From positions 186,001 through 250,000 of the forward strand of contig NZ_SGNY01000003.1 of NCBI RefSeq assembly GCF_007002745.1: 64,000 nt of DNA, written 5' to 3'. Positions within the stretch are counted from its first letter, which is position 1. Every line of letters starts with the position of its first letter. This document shows, piece after piece, positions 18,376 to 27,147 of this stretch. A program made the translations under genes and the position numbers. This DNA is from Martinezella rhizogenes (lineage in GTDB: Bacteria > Pseudomonadota > Alphaproteobacteria > Rhizobiales > Rhizobiaceae). The notes beneath the pieces were generated by a model. That model ran no database searches and was not told the origin of the DNA. It worked only from the letters and a program-made list of their open reading frames with translations.

Positions 18376-19974
18376 ATGAGCGATATCTTCTCCCACGCCG
18401 CATTGAGCAATCTCGCCGAGTTCTCGGTGTCCGAACTGTCGGGTTCCATCAAGCGCACGGTGGAGACGGCTTTCGAGCAGGTGCGGGTGCGCGGCGAGAT
18501 TTCCGGCTATCGCGGCCCGCATTCTTCCGGTCACGCTTATTTCTCGCTGAAGGATGATCGCGCCCGCATCGATGCGGTGATCTGGAAGGGCACGTTTTCG
18601 CGGCTGAAGTTCCGCCCGGAAGAGGGCATGGAAGTCATCGCGACGGGCAAGGTCACCACCTTTCCCGGCTCCTCGAAATACCAGATCGTCATTGAAAGCC
18701 TCGAGCCGGCCGGTGCCGGCGCACTGATGGCGCTTCTGGAAGACCGCCGCCGGCGTCTGGCGGCGGAAGGGCTGTTCGATGCGGCCCGCAAGCGCCGCCT
18801 GCCGTTCATGCCGCATGTCATCGGCGTCGTCACTTCACCGACGGGCGCTGTCATTCGCGATATTCTTCACCGCATTTCGGATCGTTTTCCCGTCCATGTC
18901 GTCGTCTGGCCGGTCAAGGTGCAGGGCGAAGGCTCGGGCGAGGAAGTGGCGAACGCCATTCGCGGTTTCAACGCGCTTCGGCCCGGTGGTGAGATCGCCC
19001 GCCCGGATGTGCTGATTGTCGCGCGTGGTGGCGGCAGTCTGGAGGACCTCTGGAGCTTCAACGACGAAATCGTCGTGCGCGCTGCGGCTGAAAGTGAAAT
19101 TCCGCTGATTTCCGCCGTCGGACACGAGACGGATACGACATTGATCGACTATGCCGCCGATGTTCGTGCACCGACGCCGACGGGAGCGGCCGAGATGGCC
19201 GTGCCGGTGCGCGCGGAACTGGAAGCGCAGCTTTCCGGCCTTGCTGCCCGCCTTTCCGGCTCGGTATCGCGGCAGATGGACAATCGCCGCCAGGGTTTGC
19301 GGGCGCTGGTGCGGGCGCTGCCGTCGCTCGACCAGCTTCTGGCCCTGCCGCGCCGCCGTTTTGACGAGGCCGCAAGCGGTCTCGGTCGTGGGCTTGAAAT
19401 GACCACGCTGAACAAGCGCCGCGCCTTTGAGCGCTCCGCTTCGGGGCTTCGGCCGGAAACTCTTCTGAACGGTCTCAAACACCACAGGCAGAGGATCACC
19501 GAGCGTATGCACCGGGCCGAGACCCTGGTGGAACGCCGGCTCTTGCAGGGCAAAGGCCGCGTTGATGCCTTCGATTCCGCGCTGCGTTCGCTACCAGCCC
19601 GCCTGCTTGGCCAGCTGGAGCGGCAGAAGGAACGCGTCGTCACCGCCGCGCGCCGGGCCGATACCGCCGTCTTGCATCGCATGGCGCAGAACCGCGCCGG
19701 CCTTGCCGCCCACAATCGCATCCTGCAATCGCTCTCTTATAAGAACGTGCTGAACCGCGGTTATGCCGTGATCCGTGATGAAGAGAACCGGCCGCTGACC
19801 CGTGCCGCGGCCATTGCCTCCGGCGCTGTCGTGTCTATGGAATTTGCCGACGGTCGCGTCTCCGCCATCACAACGGGAGAGGGAACGCCGTCCCCGGATG
19901 CCGCCGCCGCACAAAAAAAGAAGCCGGCGAAACCGGCTTCTTCAGACCCTGGCAATCAAGGTAGTCTGTTTTGA
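18376..19974 (+). CDS. xseA: Exodeoxyribonuclease VII large subunit
   Basis: 532 aa. N-terminal OB fold (about 15-110: [27 protein letters not shown]), catalytic domain (about 135-330: [63 protein letters not shown]), and a long helical region. With XseB it degrades single-stranded DNA. The C-terminal lysine/alanine-rich tail ([10 protein letters not shown]) is less conserved and is encoded by the stem-loop that terminates the convergent gene. No clear Shine-Dalgarno is seen. Confidence 0.96.
   Translation: MSDIFSHAALSNLAEFSVSELSGSIKRTVETAFEQVRVRGEISGYRGPHSSGHAYFSLKDDRARIDAVIWKGTFSRLKFRPEEGMEVIATGKVTTFPGSSKYQIVIESLEPAGAGALMALLEDRRRRLAAEGLFDAARKRRLPFMPHVIGVVTSPTGAVIRDILHRISDRFPVHVVVWPVKVQGEGSGEEVANAIRGFNALRPGGEIARPDVLIVARGGGSLEDLWSFNDEIVVRAAAESEIPLISAVGHETDTTLIDYAADVRAPTPTGAAEMAVPVRAELEAQLSGLAARLSGSVSRQMDNRRQGLRALVRALPSLDQLLALPRRRFDEAASGLGRGLEMTTLNKRRAFERSASGLRPETLLNGLKHHRQRITERMHRAETLVERRLLQGKGRVDAFDSALRSLPARLLGQLERQKERVVTAARRADTAVLHRMAQNRAGLAAHNRILQSLSYKNVLNRGYAVIRDEENRPLTRAAAIASGAVVSMEFADGRVSAITTGEGTPSPDAAAAQKKKPAKPASSDPGNQGSLF
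19913..19942 (-). terminator. Terminator of the enolase-superfamily gene, embedded in the xseA 3' end
   Basis: A 10-pair stem (19918-19927 with 19933-19942, AAGAAGCCGG arm) with a CGAAA loop. Read on the minus strand it is followed by a T-run (complement of 19913-19919). It lies wholly inside xseA codons for the KKPAKPASS tail, 30 bases past the convergent stop. Confidence 0.75.
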
Positions 19975-21177
19975 TCAGATCGACGCCGCATCCGAAAAAC
20001 GGCGGCTGACGGTGAAGGTCTTTTCGATATCCGGATGCAACTCCATGCCAAGGCCGGCACCCGGCGGCACGGTGATCATGCCGTTTTTCACTTCGGGCAA
20101 AGCGGTCACGAGATCGCGATACCAGGTCTTGTAGAAGGCGCGCACGCTTTCCTGCACCAGCGCGTTCGGCGCATTGAGCGACAGATGTGTGGAGGCGCAA
20201 AGCACCACTGGCCCGGTGCAATCATGCGGCGCGACCGGCAGGTGCCAGGCTTCCGCCATGGAGGCGATCTTGCGTGCTTCCGAAAGCCCGCCGCACCAGC
20301 TGATGTCAAGCATCACCACGCCGGCAGCACCGGTTTCCAAGAGATCGCGGAAGGCCCAGCGGGAACCCAGCGTTTCGGATGCGGAAATCGGCGCGGGCGA
20401 CACGGCGGCATACCGCGTCAGGCTGGAAAGGCTGTCCATCTTGATCGGGTCTTCATGCCAGAAGGTCTGGTATGGCGTGAGCGCCTTGGCGATCTGCATG
20501 GCGGGCAGAAGCTGCCACATGGAGTGAAACTCCACCATGATATCCATCTTGTCGCCGACCGCCTTGCGGATTTTTTCGAACGGCTCGAGCGCGCTTTTCA
20601 GGTCCGGCATCGAGATATATTGTCCGCGCGTCTTCTCCGCCGCCGCATCGAAAGGCCAGATCTTCATGGCGGTGATACCGTCTTCCAGGAGCGAATGGGC
20701 AAGCTCGTCCGCCCGGTGCAGGAAGCCGTTCAGATCATCATAATCCCTGCCGTCGGCCATGCCGTAATTCGCCGTCTGCTGGCCGGTCGCCTTCTTGATA
20801 TATTCCGTGCCCGCGCAGGTATTGTAGGTGCGGATTTCCTTGCGGCTGAAACCGCCGAGAAGCTGGGCGATGGGCTGGTTGGTGGCCTTGCCGAAAATAT
20901 CCCAGAGCGCGATATCGAAGGCGGAATTGCCCCGCACTTCCGCACCGGATGAGCGGAAGCCGAGATAACCGACGAGATCCTGAGCCAGAAGATCGATCTG
21001 CAGCGGATCGCGGCCGATGACGCGGGGTGCGATATATTCATGCACGTAGGTTTCAACCGTCTCCGCGCCGAAGAAGGTTTCGCCCAGCCCGGTAATACCC
21101 TCATCCGTGTGGACCAGAACCCAGAGCAGGTTTGCCCGTTCCGCCACGCGGACGGTCTCGATTTTCGTAATTTTCAT
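19975..21177 (-). CDS. Enolase-superfamily enzyme (mandelate racemase/muconate lactonizing type)
   Basis: 400 aa with an N-terminal capping domain (MKITKIETVRV...GLGETFFGAETVE) and a C-terminal barrel. Catalytic candidates: K172 (MKIWPF), metal ligands E216 (VEFHSMW), E242 (HEDPI) and E268 (SASETLGS), and H318 (APHDCTGP), typical of sugar-acid dehydratases in the mandelate racemase subgroup. It is preceded by a GntR/FCD regulator 54 bases upstream on the same strand, so a small catabolic operon is likely. GGAGGAGAG precedes the ATG. The sugar acid is unknown. Confidence 0.88.
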   Translation of the reverse strand: MKITKIETVRVAERANLLWVLVHTDEGITGLGETFFGAETVETYVHEYIAPRVIGRDPLQIDLLAQDLVGYLGFRSSGAEVRGNSAFDIALWDIFGKATNQPIAQLLGGFSRKEIRTYNTCAGTEYIKKATGQQTANYGMADGRDYDDLNGFLHRADELAHSLLEDGITAMKIWPFDAAAEKTRGQYISMPDLKSALEPFEKIRKAVGDKMDIMVEFHSMWQLLPAMQIAKALTPYQTFWHEDPIKMDSLSSLTRYAAVSPAPISASETLGSRWAFRDLLETGAAGVVMLDISWCGGLSEARKIASMAEAWHLPVAPHDCTGPVVLCASTHLSLNAPNALVQESVRAFYKTWYRDLVTALPEVKNGMITVPPGAGLGMELHPDIEKTFTVSRRFSDAASI

Positions 21178-21231
21178 GAGTCTCTCTCCTCCAGAGGAAG
21201 GCAGTTTGCCATCTGGGACTGTGTTGAAAAA

Positions 21232-21939
21232 TCAGGCGATACCTGCAGCGAGAAGCGCGTGCACGCTTTCATCGAAATGCCGCGCCATCAGCGTTGACGC
21301 CATTTGTGGATCGCCTGCGGCAATGGCCTGTCCGATCTCAATGTGAAGCGAGACCGTGGTGTGGCGCTGCGCGTCGGATGTGCGGCTTTTCCAGCCGATC
21401 GGCCATGTCTGGCGTGTCACATTTTGAAAAGCGCCAAGGATGAGTTCGAAAACCGGGTTCTTCGACGATTTGGCAATGGCGAGATGGAAAGCGAGATCGT
21501 GCTCCATGACTTTGTCATTGTCGCCGAAGTCCCGTTCCATATCGTTGGCATGGTTGAGAATGGTGAGCGCTTCCGCATCCGTGCGCCTCAGCGCCGCCAG
21601 CGTCACGGTTCTGACTTCGATGGTGCGGCGCACGTCGTAAATCTGCTGGATGTTGATCTGCTCGGTGTGAATGCCATGCTCGAACATCAGCGACATCGCA
21701 CCATGATCGAGCGTCGCCACGGTGGCGCGTTTACCGGCGCTGACATCGATCAGCCGCATGGCTGACAGAGACCGGAAAGCTTCGCGAACGACGGTGCGAG
21801 AAACGCCGAGTTGCTGGGAAAGCGAAAGCTCGCTTGGCAGCTTTGCCCCGGGGGCAAGCTCGTTTTCGCGGATATGGCGCGTGATCGCGCCGATCGTGCT
21901 GCTGACGAGACCGGTTTCATGGGAAATGGCGTTATACAT
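21232..21939 (-). CDS. GntR-family regulator, FCD (FadR) subgroup
   Basis: 235 aa. N-terminal winged helix (about 8-75: LPSELSLSQQLGVSRTVVREAFRSLSAMRLI) and an FCD ligand-binding domain with metal-site histidines (EHDLAFHLAIA, HTTVSLHIEIG, RHFDESVHALL). Members respond to organic acids. It precedes the enolase-superfamily gene in the same direction and has a perfect palindrome immediately upstream of its Shine-Dalgarno (GGAGGAAAA), so it probably represses its own operon until the sugar acid is present. Confidence 0.92.
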   Translation of the reverse strand: MYNAISHETGLVSSTIGAITRHIRENELAPGAKLPSELSLSQQLGVSRTVVREAFRSLSAMRLIDVSAGKRATVATLDHGAMSLMFEHGIHTEQINIQQIYDVRRTIEVRTVTLAALRRTDAEALTILNHANDMERDFGDNDKVMEHDLAFHLAIAKSSKNPVFELILGAFQNVTRQTWPIGWKSRTSDAQRHTTVSLHIEIGQAIAAGDPQMASTLMARHFDESVHALLAAGIA

Positions 21940-21948
21940 TTTTCCTCC

Positions 21949-21965
21949 AACCTGTAGTACAGGTT
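21949..21965. promoter_or_regulatory. GntR/FCD operator-like palindrome
   Basis: Perfect palindrome AACCTGTAGTACAGGTT (8-base arms around one G) directly upstream of the GntR gene's Shine-Dalgarno. Size and symmetry fit FadR-subgroup operators. Confidence 0.6.
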
Positions 21966-22048
21966 TATGGAGAATTGCTTACAGGACTTTTTTCGCCAAA
22001 ACAAGCGCCGATCGCTGGTTTGATTGGATGTTTGTCTGATCCTTGAAT

Positions 22049-22555
22049 CTACTGCTCGAAACCCTGCAAAAAGCGCTTCAGCAACTCGTTCAGCGCCGCA
22101 CGCTCCTCTTCGCTGAGATGAGCAACCAGACGATGCTGGTTTTCGACATGCGCGCCGACGGCATCCTCGACAATCGCAAGTCCACGCTCCGTCAGCGATA
22201 TCAATACGCTGCGCCGGTCCTGCGGGTTGTGAATGCGCTCCACCAGCCCGGCCTTTTCCAGCTGGTCGATCCGGTTGGTCATGGTGCCGGAACTCACCAT
22301 GGTCATGGCCAACAGATCGCCGGGGGAGAGGCGATAGGGCGGACCGGCCCGTCGCAATGTCGCCAGCACATCGAAAGCGGAGGAGGAGAGCCCGTGTTTC
22401 AGCAGTACCGCCTCAACCTCGCGGCCAAGATGTGTACTGAGCCGGTGCAGGCGCCCAAGCAGGCCCATGGGGCCGACATCGAGATCCGGCCGCTCCTTGC
22501 GCCATTGCGCCAGAATATGATCGACGTGGTCCAGCGGTTCTTTGCTCATCACCAA
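22049..22555 (-). CDS. MarR-family transcriptional regulator
   Basis: 168 aa with a central winged HTH (about 60-130: SSSAFDVLATLRRAGPPYRLSPGDLLAMTMVSSGTMTNRIDQLEKAGLVERIHNPQDRRSVLISLTERG) flanked by dimerisation helices, including the DRR wing. It is divergent from a DMT exporter gene across 75 bases that contain a perfect 18-base palindrome; repression of the exporter with release by its substrate is the usual logic. Confidence 0.93.
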   Translation of the reverse strand: MVMSKEPLDHVDHILAQWRKERPDLDVGPMGLLGRLHRLSTHLGREVEAVLLKHGLSSSAFDVLATLRRAGPPYRLSPGDLLAMTMVSSGTMTNRIDQLEKAGLVERIHNPQDRRSVLISLTERGLAIVEDAVGAHVENQHRLVAHLSEEERAALNELLKRFLQGFEQ

Positions 22556-22569
22556 GGCATAACAATTGA

Positions 22570-22587
22570 TATCTTGACGTCAAGATA
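22570..22587. promoter_or_regulatory. MarR operator-like palindrome
   Basis: Perfect 18-base palindrome TATCTTGACGTCAAGATA between the divergent MarR and DMT genes. A half-site copy, TATCTTGA, recurs at 22608-22615 close to the DMT start, suggesting two binding positions. Confidence 0.7.
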
Positions 22588-22630
22588 AAATCGACTAAAG
22601 TGGATTTATCTTGATATAGAGATTCTTGAA

Positions 22631-23494
22631 ATGAAGAAAAATCCGACCTACGCCGCCGATGTGCTGTTGACCGCGCTTGCCCCTGCCATCTGGGGAACCA
22701 CCTATTTCGTCACCACGGAATTTTTGCCGCAGGGCTACCCTCTGCATGTCGCCATGTTGCGTGCTTTGCCGGCGGGCATCCTGCTGCTGTTGCTCGTCCG
22801 GGAGCTGCCGCAAGGCATCTGGTGGCCGCGCAGTTTCATTCTTGGCGCGCTGAATTTTTCGTTCTTCTGGGCGATGCTTTTCGTCTCGGCTTATCGGCTG
22901 CCGGGTGGTGTGGCGGCCACGGTGGGTGCGGTGCAACCCCTCATCGTCATTGGCCTGTCCCGGCTGTTTCTGGCCGCGCCCGTCAGGCCGCTTGCCATCG
23001 CCGCCGGTCTGCTGGGCATTGCGGGCGTCGCACTTCTGGTGCTGACGCCCGGAGCGGCGCTGGATGGTATCGGTGTTGCCGCAGGCCTTGCCGGTGCCGT
23101 CTCCATGGCTTTCGGAACGGTGCTGACGCGCAAATGGCGACCGCCGGTCTCCAATCTCACCTTCACCGCCTGGCAATTGACCGCGGGCGGCATTCTGCTC
23201 CTGCCGGTTGCCTTTGTTCTGGAACCGGCCCTGCCAACACCAACCGTCGCCAATATCCTCGGCATGGCATATCTCGGCCTCATCGGTGCGGCGCTGACCT
23301 ATCTTCTGTGGTTTCGCGGGCTTGCCCGCATAGAGCCCTCGGCTGCGGCATCGCTCGGTTTTCTAAGCCCTGTCGTTGCAACTCTTCTAGGCTGGCTGGC
23401 GCTCGGCCAAAGCCTCACGCCAGCGCAGATCGCCGGGTTTGTTGCGGTGCTTTTCAGCATCTGGCTCAGTCAGCGCAGCCAGTTACCGAGGTAA
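22631..23494 (+). CDS. EamA/DMT-superfamily exporter
   Basis: 287 aa with about ten transmembrane helices in two EamA repeats (about 12-135 and 148-280), including the conserved APAIWGTTYFVTTEFLP and the C-terminal SPVVATLLGWLALGQSLTP glutamate-less variant. Such carriers export amino acids, metabolites or drugs through the inner membrane. It is divergent from a MarR regulator and an operator palindrome, pointing to inducible efflux. No Shine-Dalgarno is evident before the ATG. Confidence 0.9.
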   Translation: MKKNPTYAADVLLTALAPAIWGTTYFVTTEFLPQGYPLHVAMLRALPAGILLLLLVRELPQGIWWPRSFILGALNFSFFWAMLFVSAYRLPGGVAATVGAVQPLIVIGLSRLFLAAPVRPLAIAAGLLGIAGVALLVLTPGAALDGIGVAAGLAGAVSMAFGTVLTRKWRPPVSNLTFTAWQLTAGGILLLPVAFVLEPALPTPTVANILGMAYLGLIGAALTYLLWFRGLARIEPSAAASLGFLSPVVATLLGWLALGQSLTPAQIAGFVAVLFSIWLSQRSQLPR

Positions 23495-23500
23495 GTGTCC

Positions 23501-24739
23501 TCAGGCCCATTCGCCCTTGCGCATCACCGGAACCGTGGAGCCATCCGGCTTCACGCCATCAATATCCACCTTGTCGGAGCCGATCATCCAGTCGATATGG
23601 ATCAAACTGGAATTGCCGCCCTGCGCCTTGATCTGATCCTGCGACAGCGAAGCACCGTCGACAAAGCACTTCGAATAGCATTGGCCAAGCGCGATGTGGC
23701 ACGAGGCGTTTTCGTCAAACAACGTATTGTAGAACAGGATACCGCTTGCCGAGATCGGCGAGGAATGCGGCACCAGCGCCACTTCGCCGAGACGTCGAGC
23801 GCCCTCATCGGTGTCGAGCACCTTGTTCAGCACCGCTTCGCCCTTCGAAGCCTTGGCTTCGACGATGCGGCCACCCTCGAATTTCACCCGGATATCATCG
23901 ATCAGCGTTCCCTGATGCGAAAGGGGCTTGGTGCTGGAAACGTAACCATCCACGCGCAGCGCATGCGGCGTGGTGAATACTTCTTCGGTCGGAATATTCG
24001 GGTTGCAGGTTACGCCGTTCTTGGCGGTGGAAGCGCCGCCATGCCATTCATGGCCGTCTGCCAGCCCGATCCTTACATCCGTGCCGGGGCCGGTGAAGTG
24101 CAGCGATGAGAAGCGCTCGCCATTCAGCCATGCCGAGCGCTTGGCGAGATTGGCGTTATGCTCTGCCCAGGCCGCCACAGGGTCGGCCAGGTCCACCCGC
24201 GAGGCGGCGAAGATGGCGTCCGCGAGCTTGCGAACAGCTTCGTCCTCGGAGACCCCGGGGAAGACCTGCTTAGCCCAGGAGGGGTTCGGATAAGAAATGA
24301 TGTTCCAGTTGATGTCGAAATTGGAAATCTTCTCCAGCGCCGGCTTGTAGGCGGTGGAATTGGCCTTGTTGGCCCGCGCCACCTTGGCCGGGTCCTGCTC
24401 TGCCAGCAACATGGGGTTATCGCCGGCAATCGCCAACCGCGCCGCGCCGTTGGCATAGGCCTTCGCCATGCCTTCGTAGAGCCAGTCGGAAGCCCGGTCG
24501 AAATTCGTGTCACTGGCGTGGCAGTAGCGTGATAGCGTGGTTTCTTCATCGGAATAGAAGGTGGTGACCAGCCCGCTGCCGGCCAGATAGGCGTGTTTGG
24601 TCAAGAGCCGCACCAGCGGCAGTGCCGCCAGGGGCGCAGTGATCACCAGATCCTGATCCTTCTGCAATTGCAGGCCGACTTTTACGGCGACTTCGGCCAG
24701 TTTTTCGAGTTTGACGGGATCGATGGGAGAAACGGTCAT
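23501..24739 (-). CDS. M29-family aminopeptidase
   Basis: 412 aa matching the AmpS/AmpT thermophilic metalloaminopeptidases. Metal ligands typical of the family are visible: E in NIPTEEVFTTPH, a second E in the KASKGEAVLNKVL-to-GEVALVPHSSPIS segment, plus H in FYNTLFDENASCHIALGQCY and D in LIHIDWMIGSD. A cytosolic broad-specificity exopeptidase. It is convergent with the DMT gene (6 bases apart). Confidence 0.93.
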   Translation of the reverse strand: MTVSPIDPVKLEKLAEVAVKVGLQLQKDQDLVITAPLAALPLVRLLTKHAYLAGSGLVTTFYSDEETTLSRYCHASDTNFDRASDWLYEGMAKAYANGAARLAIAGDNPMLLAEQDPAKVARANKANSTAYKPALEKISNFDINWNIISYPNPSWAKQVFPGVSEDEAVRKLADAIFAASRVDLADPVAAWAEHNANLAKRSAWLNGERFSSLHFTGPGTDVRIGLADGHEWHGGASTAKNGVTCNPNIPTEEVFTTPHALRVDGYVSSTKPLSHQGTLIDDIRVKFEGGRIVEAKASKGEAVLNKVLDTDEGARRLGEVALVPHSSPISASGILFYNTLFDENASCHIALGQCYSKCFVDGASLSQDQIKAQGGNSSLIHIDWMIGSDKVDIDGVKPDGSTVPVMRKGEWA

Positions 24740-24828
24740 GATCTGCCTTCGTATATTTCAATCGGAGGTGCCGACCATAGCCCATTCCTTTCGAAAGCCA
24801 AATGCTTTCAAAAGCGGTGGGAAAAGCG

Positions 24829-25305
24829 TCAGTCCGCCACCAGCGGAGCGATGATGGCCTTCAACGCTACCTGCGCATCGCGGGGCGAAAGTCTCACCTG
24901 TAACCCTCTTTGCCCGCCATTCATGTAAACATGCGCATGCGCCATGGCATCAGCCTCAATGGCCGTTGGCACCTGTTTCTTCTGACCGAAAGGACTGATG
25001 CCGCCAACATGGTAACCGGTGGCCCGCTCCGCATCGGCAGGCTTCATCATGCTGGCGGATTTGCCTCCGAAGGCGGCGGCAAGCTTCTTCATGCTCACCT
25101 CACGGTCGGAGGGGACAACGACGCAGACCGGTTTGCCATCCAGTTCCGCCATCAGTGTCTTCAACACCAGATGCGGCGGTTCCCCAATCGCCTCGGCAGC
25201 CTGCAGGCCGATGCGGTCGGCATTCGGGTCGTAATCATAGGTGACGGTGGTGAAGGTAATACCAGCCTTGGTCAGCATCTGCGTGGCGCGGGTCGTTTTC
25301 GACAT
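24829..25305 (-). CDS. ybaK: Cys-tRNA(Pro)/Cys-tRNA(Cys) deacylase YbaK
   Basis: 158 aa of the YbaK/ProX editing fold, with the conserved catalytic lysine region (VLKTLMAELDG), the GGISPFGQKK loop that separates YbaK from other members, and a conserved VYMNGGQRGLQV C-terminus. It clears misacylated Cys-tRNA(Pro). It lies 11 bases after the ArsC-like gene on the same strand, so the two are probably co-transcribed. Confidence 0.93.
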   Translation of the reverse strand: MSKTTRATQMLTKAGITFTTVTYDYDPNADRIGLQAAEAIGEPPHLVLKTLMAELDGKPVCVVVPSDREVSMKKLAAAFGGKSASMMKPADAERATGYHVGGISPFGQKKQVPTAIEADAMAHAHVYMNGGQRGLQVRLSPRDAQVALKAIIAPLVAD

Positions 25306-25316
25306 GGCGGCTGCGC

Positions 25317-25664
25317 TCAGGCAAAAAGTGTCTGGTAGGTTTCCGGTTTGAAACCGACGGTTATCTTGCCCTTGGCCTCGAGTACCGGACGCTTGATCAT
25401 GGAGGGTTGCTCCAGCATCAAACCGATGGCCTTCTCGCGGCTAAGATCGGCCTTTTGGCCATCATCCAGCTTCTTGAAGGTCGTGCCGGCGCGGTTCATA
25501 ACGGTTTCCCAGCCCGCGGCATCGCACCATGTCTCCAGATGGGCGCGATCGATGCCGACCGTCTTGTAGTCATGAAAAGAATAGTCGATGCCGTTGGTTT
25601 CCAGCCAGCTTCTGGCCTTCTTCATCGTGTCGCAGTTCTTGATGCCGTAAATGGTGATCGTCAT
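25317..25664 (-). CDS. ArsC-family reductase (YffB/Spx-like)
   Basis: 115 aa from the ATG at 25664 (AGAGG upstream); a longer frame to 25820 has no support. Thioredoxin-like ArsC/Spx fold: MTITIYGIKNCDTMKKARSW with a single N-terminal cysteine (C11), KKLDDGQKADLSREKAIGLMLEQPSMIKRPV as in YffB. Homologues are probable glutathione-linked reductases rather than true arsenate reductases. It is followed by ybaK. Confidence 0.9.
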   Translation of the reverse strand: MTITIYGIKNCDTMKKARSWLETNGIDYSFHDYKTVGIDRAHLETWCDAAGWETVMNRAGTTFKKLDDGQKADLSREKAIGLMLEQPSMIKRPVLEAKGKITVGFKPETYQTLFA

Positions 25665-25896
25665 GCTACCAGCCTCTTTGTATTCAGCTTTCCGGCATAA
25701 CAAAATATCCGGCTTATTCAACCCATGTCCGAGGTCCCTTGCAGGCCTGTCGGGGTGTGAGGTCTGAGCCATGCGAAATCGCCATGGCTGATATCCAAAC
25801 GAGCGCGAGCAAAGCTGCATGGCTTCCCTGCTACATCATGAGTTGTAGAAGAGGCCGAAAATACCCATTATCTGGGCATCAAAGATGGAGAGAAAA

Positions 25897-26064
25897 ATGC
25901 GTCAGGTTGCAAAGACATCGCGTAACTTCTTCGGTGAAACTTTCGCCGTTCTCGGTGCAGCGCTCTCGGTTTCGGCCGCTGTTCGCGCACATCGCAAGCC
26001 CGCCCGTGCCGATCTCGAAGCCCTCGGCATCGACGGTAAGGCTTTCGACAAGGTACAGCTCTAA
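25897..26064 (+). CDS. Hypothetical 55-residue small protein
   Basis: An ATG at 25897 with GGAGAG 4-5 bases upstream opens a 55-codon frame ending at TAA 26064. The product starts MRQVAKTSRNFFGETF, has a short hydrophobic helix (AVLGAALSVSAAVRA) and ends with a polar, acidic/basic segment (RADLEALGIDGKAF DKVQL). Codon use is as in the neighbours and a hairpin follows the stop. It looks like a DUF1127-style small protein of the rhizobial type, but I cannot name the family. Too short for most gene callers. Confidence 0.7.
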   Translation: MRQVAKTSRNFFGETFAVLGAALSVSAAVRAHRKPARADLEALGIDGKAFDKVQL

Positions 26065-26080
26065 GCTGGCTATTATTTGT

Positions 26081-26102
26081 AGCGAGGCGGCATCGCCTCG
26101 CT
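26081..26102 (+). terminator. Hairpin after the 55-aa gene
   Basis: AGCGAGGCG (26081-26089) pairs perfectly with CGCCTCGCT (26094-26102) around GCAT, 16 bases past the stop. There is no T-run after it, so it may be a stabilising 3' hairpin rather than a true intrinsic terminator. Confidence 0.5.
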
Positions 26103-26196
26103 TGCGCTCGGCGTCGAAATCCATGCCGGTTTTCGACGGGCGAGGTGGATGCGTCGCGGATGGCTCAAGAAGCGTTCCGTATTCACACAGGAAGGT

Positions 26197-26228
26197 TCCC
26201 GCATAGTCCTCGAAGGACAGGTGCGGGA
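26197..26228. other. Two-tier intergenic hairpin
   Basis: Outer arms TCCCGCA/TGCGGGA (26197-26203, 26222-26228) and inner arms GTCCT/AGGAC (26206-26210, 26214-26218) around CGA. It lies between the 55-aa gene and the 2H phosphoesterase 3' end; the function is unknown. Confidence 0.4.
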
Positions 26229-26270
26229 TAAATTGTCAGCGCGGGATTGTTCCGCCGCTTCGAGTGCACG

Positions 26271-26987
26271 TCATCGAGATGCTGCACTCTGTTTCGGCCG
26301 CTTTGACGGGCCGATCACTTTTTCCGATAAATATAACTGGCTCTCAGGCCGCTCATAACGATCCGCCTTCGCTGAAAGCGCAAAACGTGCCAGCGGCTCG
26401 TGCCTTGTTTCGCCATTATGGCTGAAGACAAGTTCGAAATTGCCCGCCAGCCAGCTATAGGGTTTACCGGCGGGCATAAGCTCAATCTTCCCACAGCCAT
26501 AGATCATGGTGAGATGCGGCGTAAAAGATGATGCCGTAACAAAGGGAAGATTTGCCCGCCAAAGGGCGCGTTGCAATATCTTCACGAGAGCCTTGATTTC
26601 CGGCATATCGCGGCTGCTTCGCAGCACCAGACTATTGCGATTACCAAAAAGCGACGTTTCTTCGAAAGTGATAGGAACGGGCCGCGCATTGATTTCTCCC
26701 AGCGCCGCCTTCAGCCTGTTTATCAGCCCGTGAGGCACAGTCTCGAAACATCCGATACAGAGCAGCGTGATATGCAGAAGCTCCGCCGGATAGGCTGCAC
26801 GCCTTGTCCGTCCTTCCGCATACTGTGAAGCATCGGCAAAGATTCTATCGGCCACGACTGCCGGCGGCTTCAACAATAAGAGAAGCTTGCTGCGAAATCG
26901 CGGATTAAGGCGCTGTATTTTTGGCGTCTCCAGCCCTTCAAAGAAAAGCTGCCTTACACCTCCCTTATCCGTCAACTCGAAACCCAT
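26271..26987 (-). CDS. thpR: 2H phosphoesterase / RNA 2',3'-cyclic phosphodiesterase (ThpR/LigT-like)
   Basis: 238 aa from the ATG at 26987 (GGAG 7 bases upstream). Both HxT motifs are present: HITLLCIG about residue 73 and HLTMIYG about residue 155. The FFEG/LFFEGLE start and the GNRNSLVLRSS segment fit ThpR proteins, which act on 2',3'-cyclic or 2',5'-linked RNA ends. The C-terminus extends a little beyond the core. The symbol is a family assignment; the substrate is inferred. Confidence 0.8.
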   Translation of the reverse strand: MGFELTDKGGVRQLFFEGLETPKIQRLNPRFRSKLLLLLKPPAVVADRIFADASQYAEGRTRRAAYPAELLHITLLCIGCFETVPHGLINRLKAALGEINARPVPITFEETSLFGNRNSLVLRSSRDMPEIKALVKILQRALWRANLPFVTASSFTPHLTMIYGCGKIELMPAGKPYSWLAGNFELVFSHNGETRHEPLARFALSAKADRYERPESQLYLSEKVIGPSKRPKQSAASR

Positions 26988-27118
26988 GACGATGCTCCAC
27001 GGCTTTTGCCAAGGCCGCGATATTATCATTGCCAGAAGAAATTAAAAGAACAAAAAGAGAACAATTACAATCCCGACAGGCAGGGGAACTCCAGAAAATA
27101 ACAGCATGGTGCATTGAG

Positions 27119-27147
27119 TTGACAATCTACCTACTAGTTGGTAGGTA
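27119..27147 (+). promoter_or_regulatory. tetR promoter with overlapping operator palindrome
   Basis: TTGACA (27119-27124), a 17-base spacer and TAGGTA (27142-27147). The palindrome TACCTAC-N6-GTAGGTA (27128-27147) fills the spacer and -10 and abuts the ATG at 27148. This is a strong self-repression layout. The predicted transcription start falls at or near the second ATG (27154). Confidence 0.65.

Noticed and set aside
26149-26358. 69-codon plus-strand frame between the 55-aa gene and thpR
   Set aside because: No Shine-Dalgarno, overlaps thpR codons and contains a hairpin; no sign of coding.
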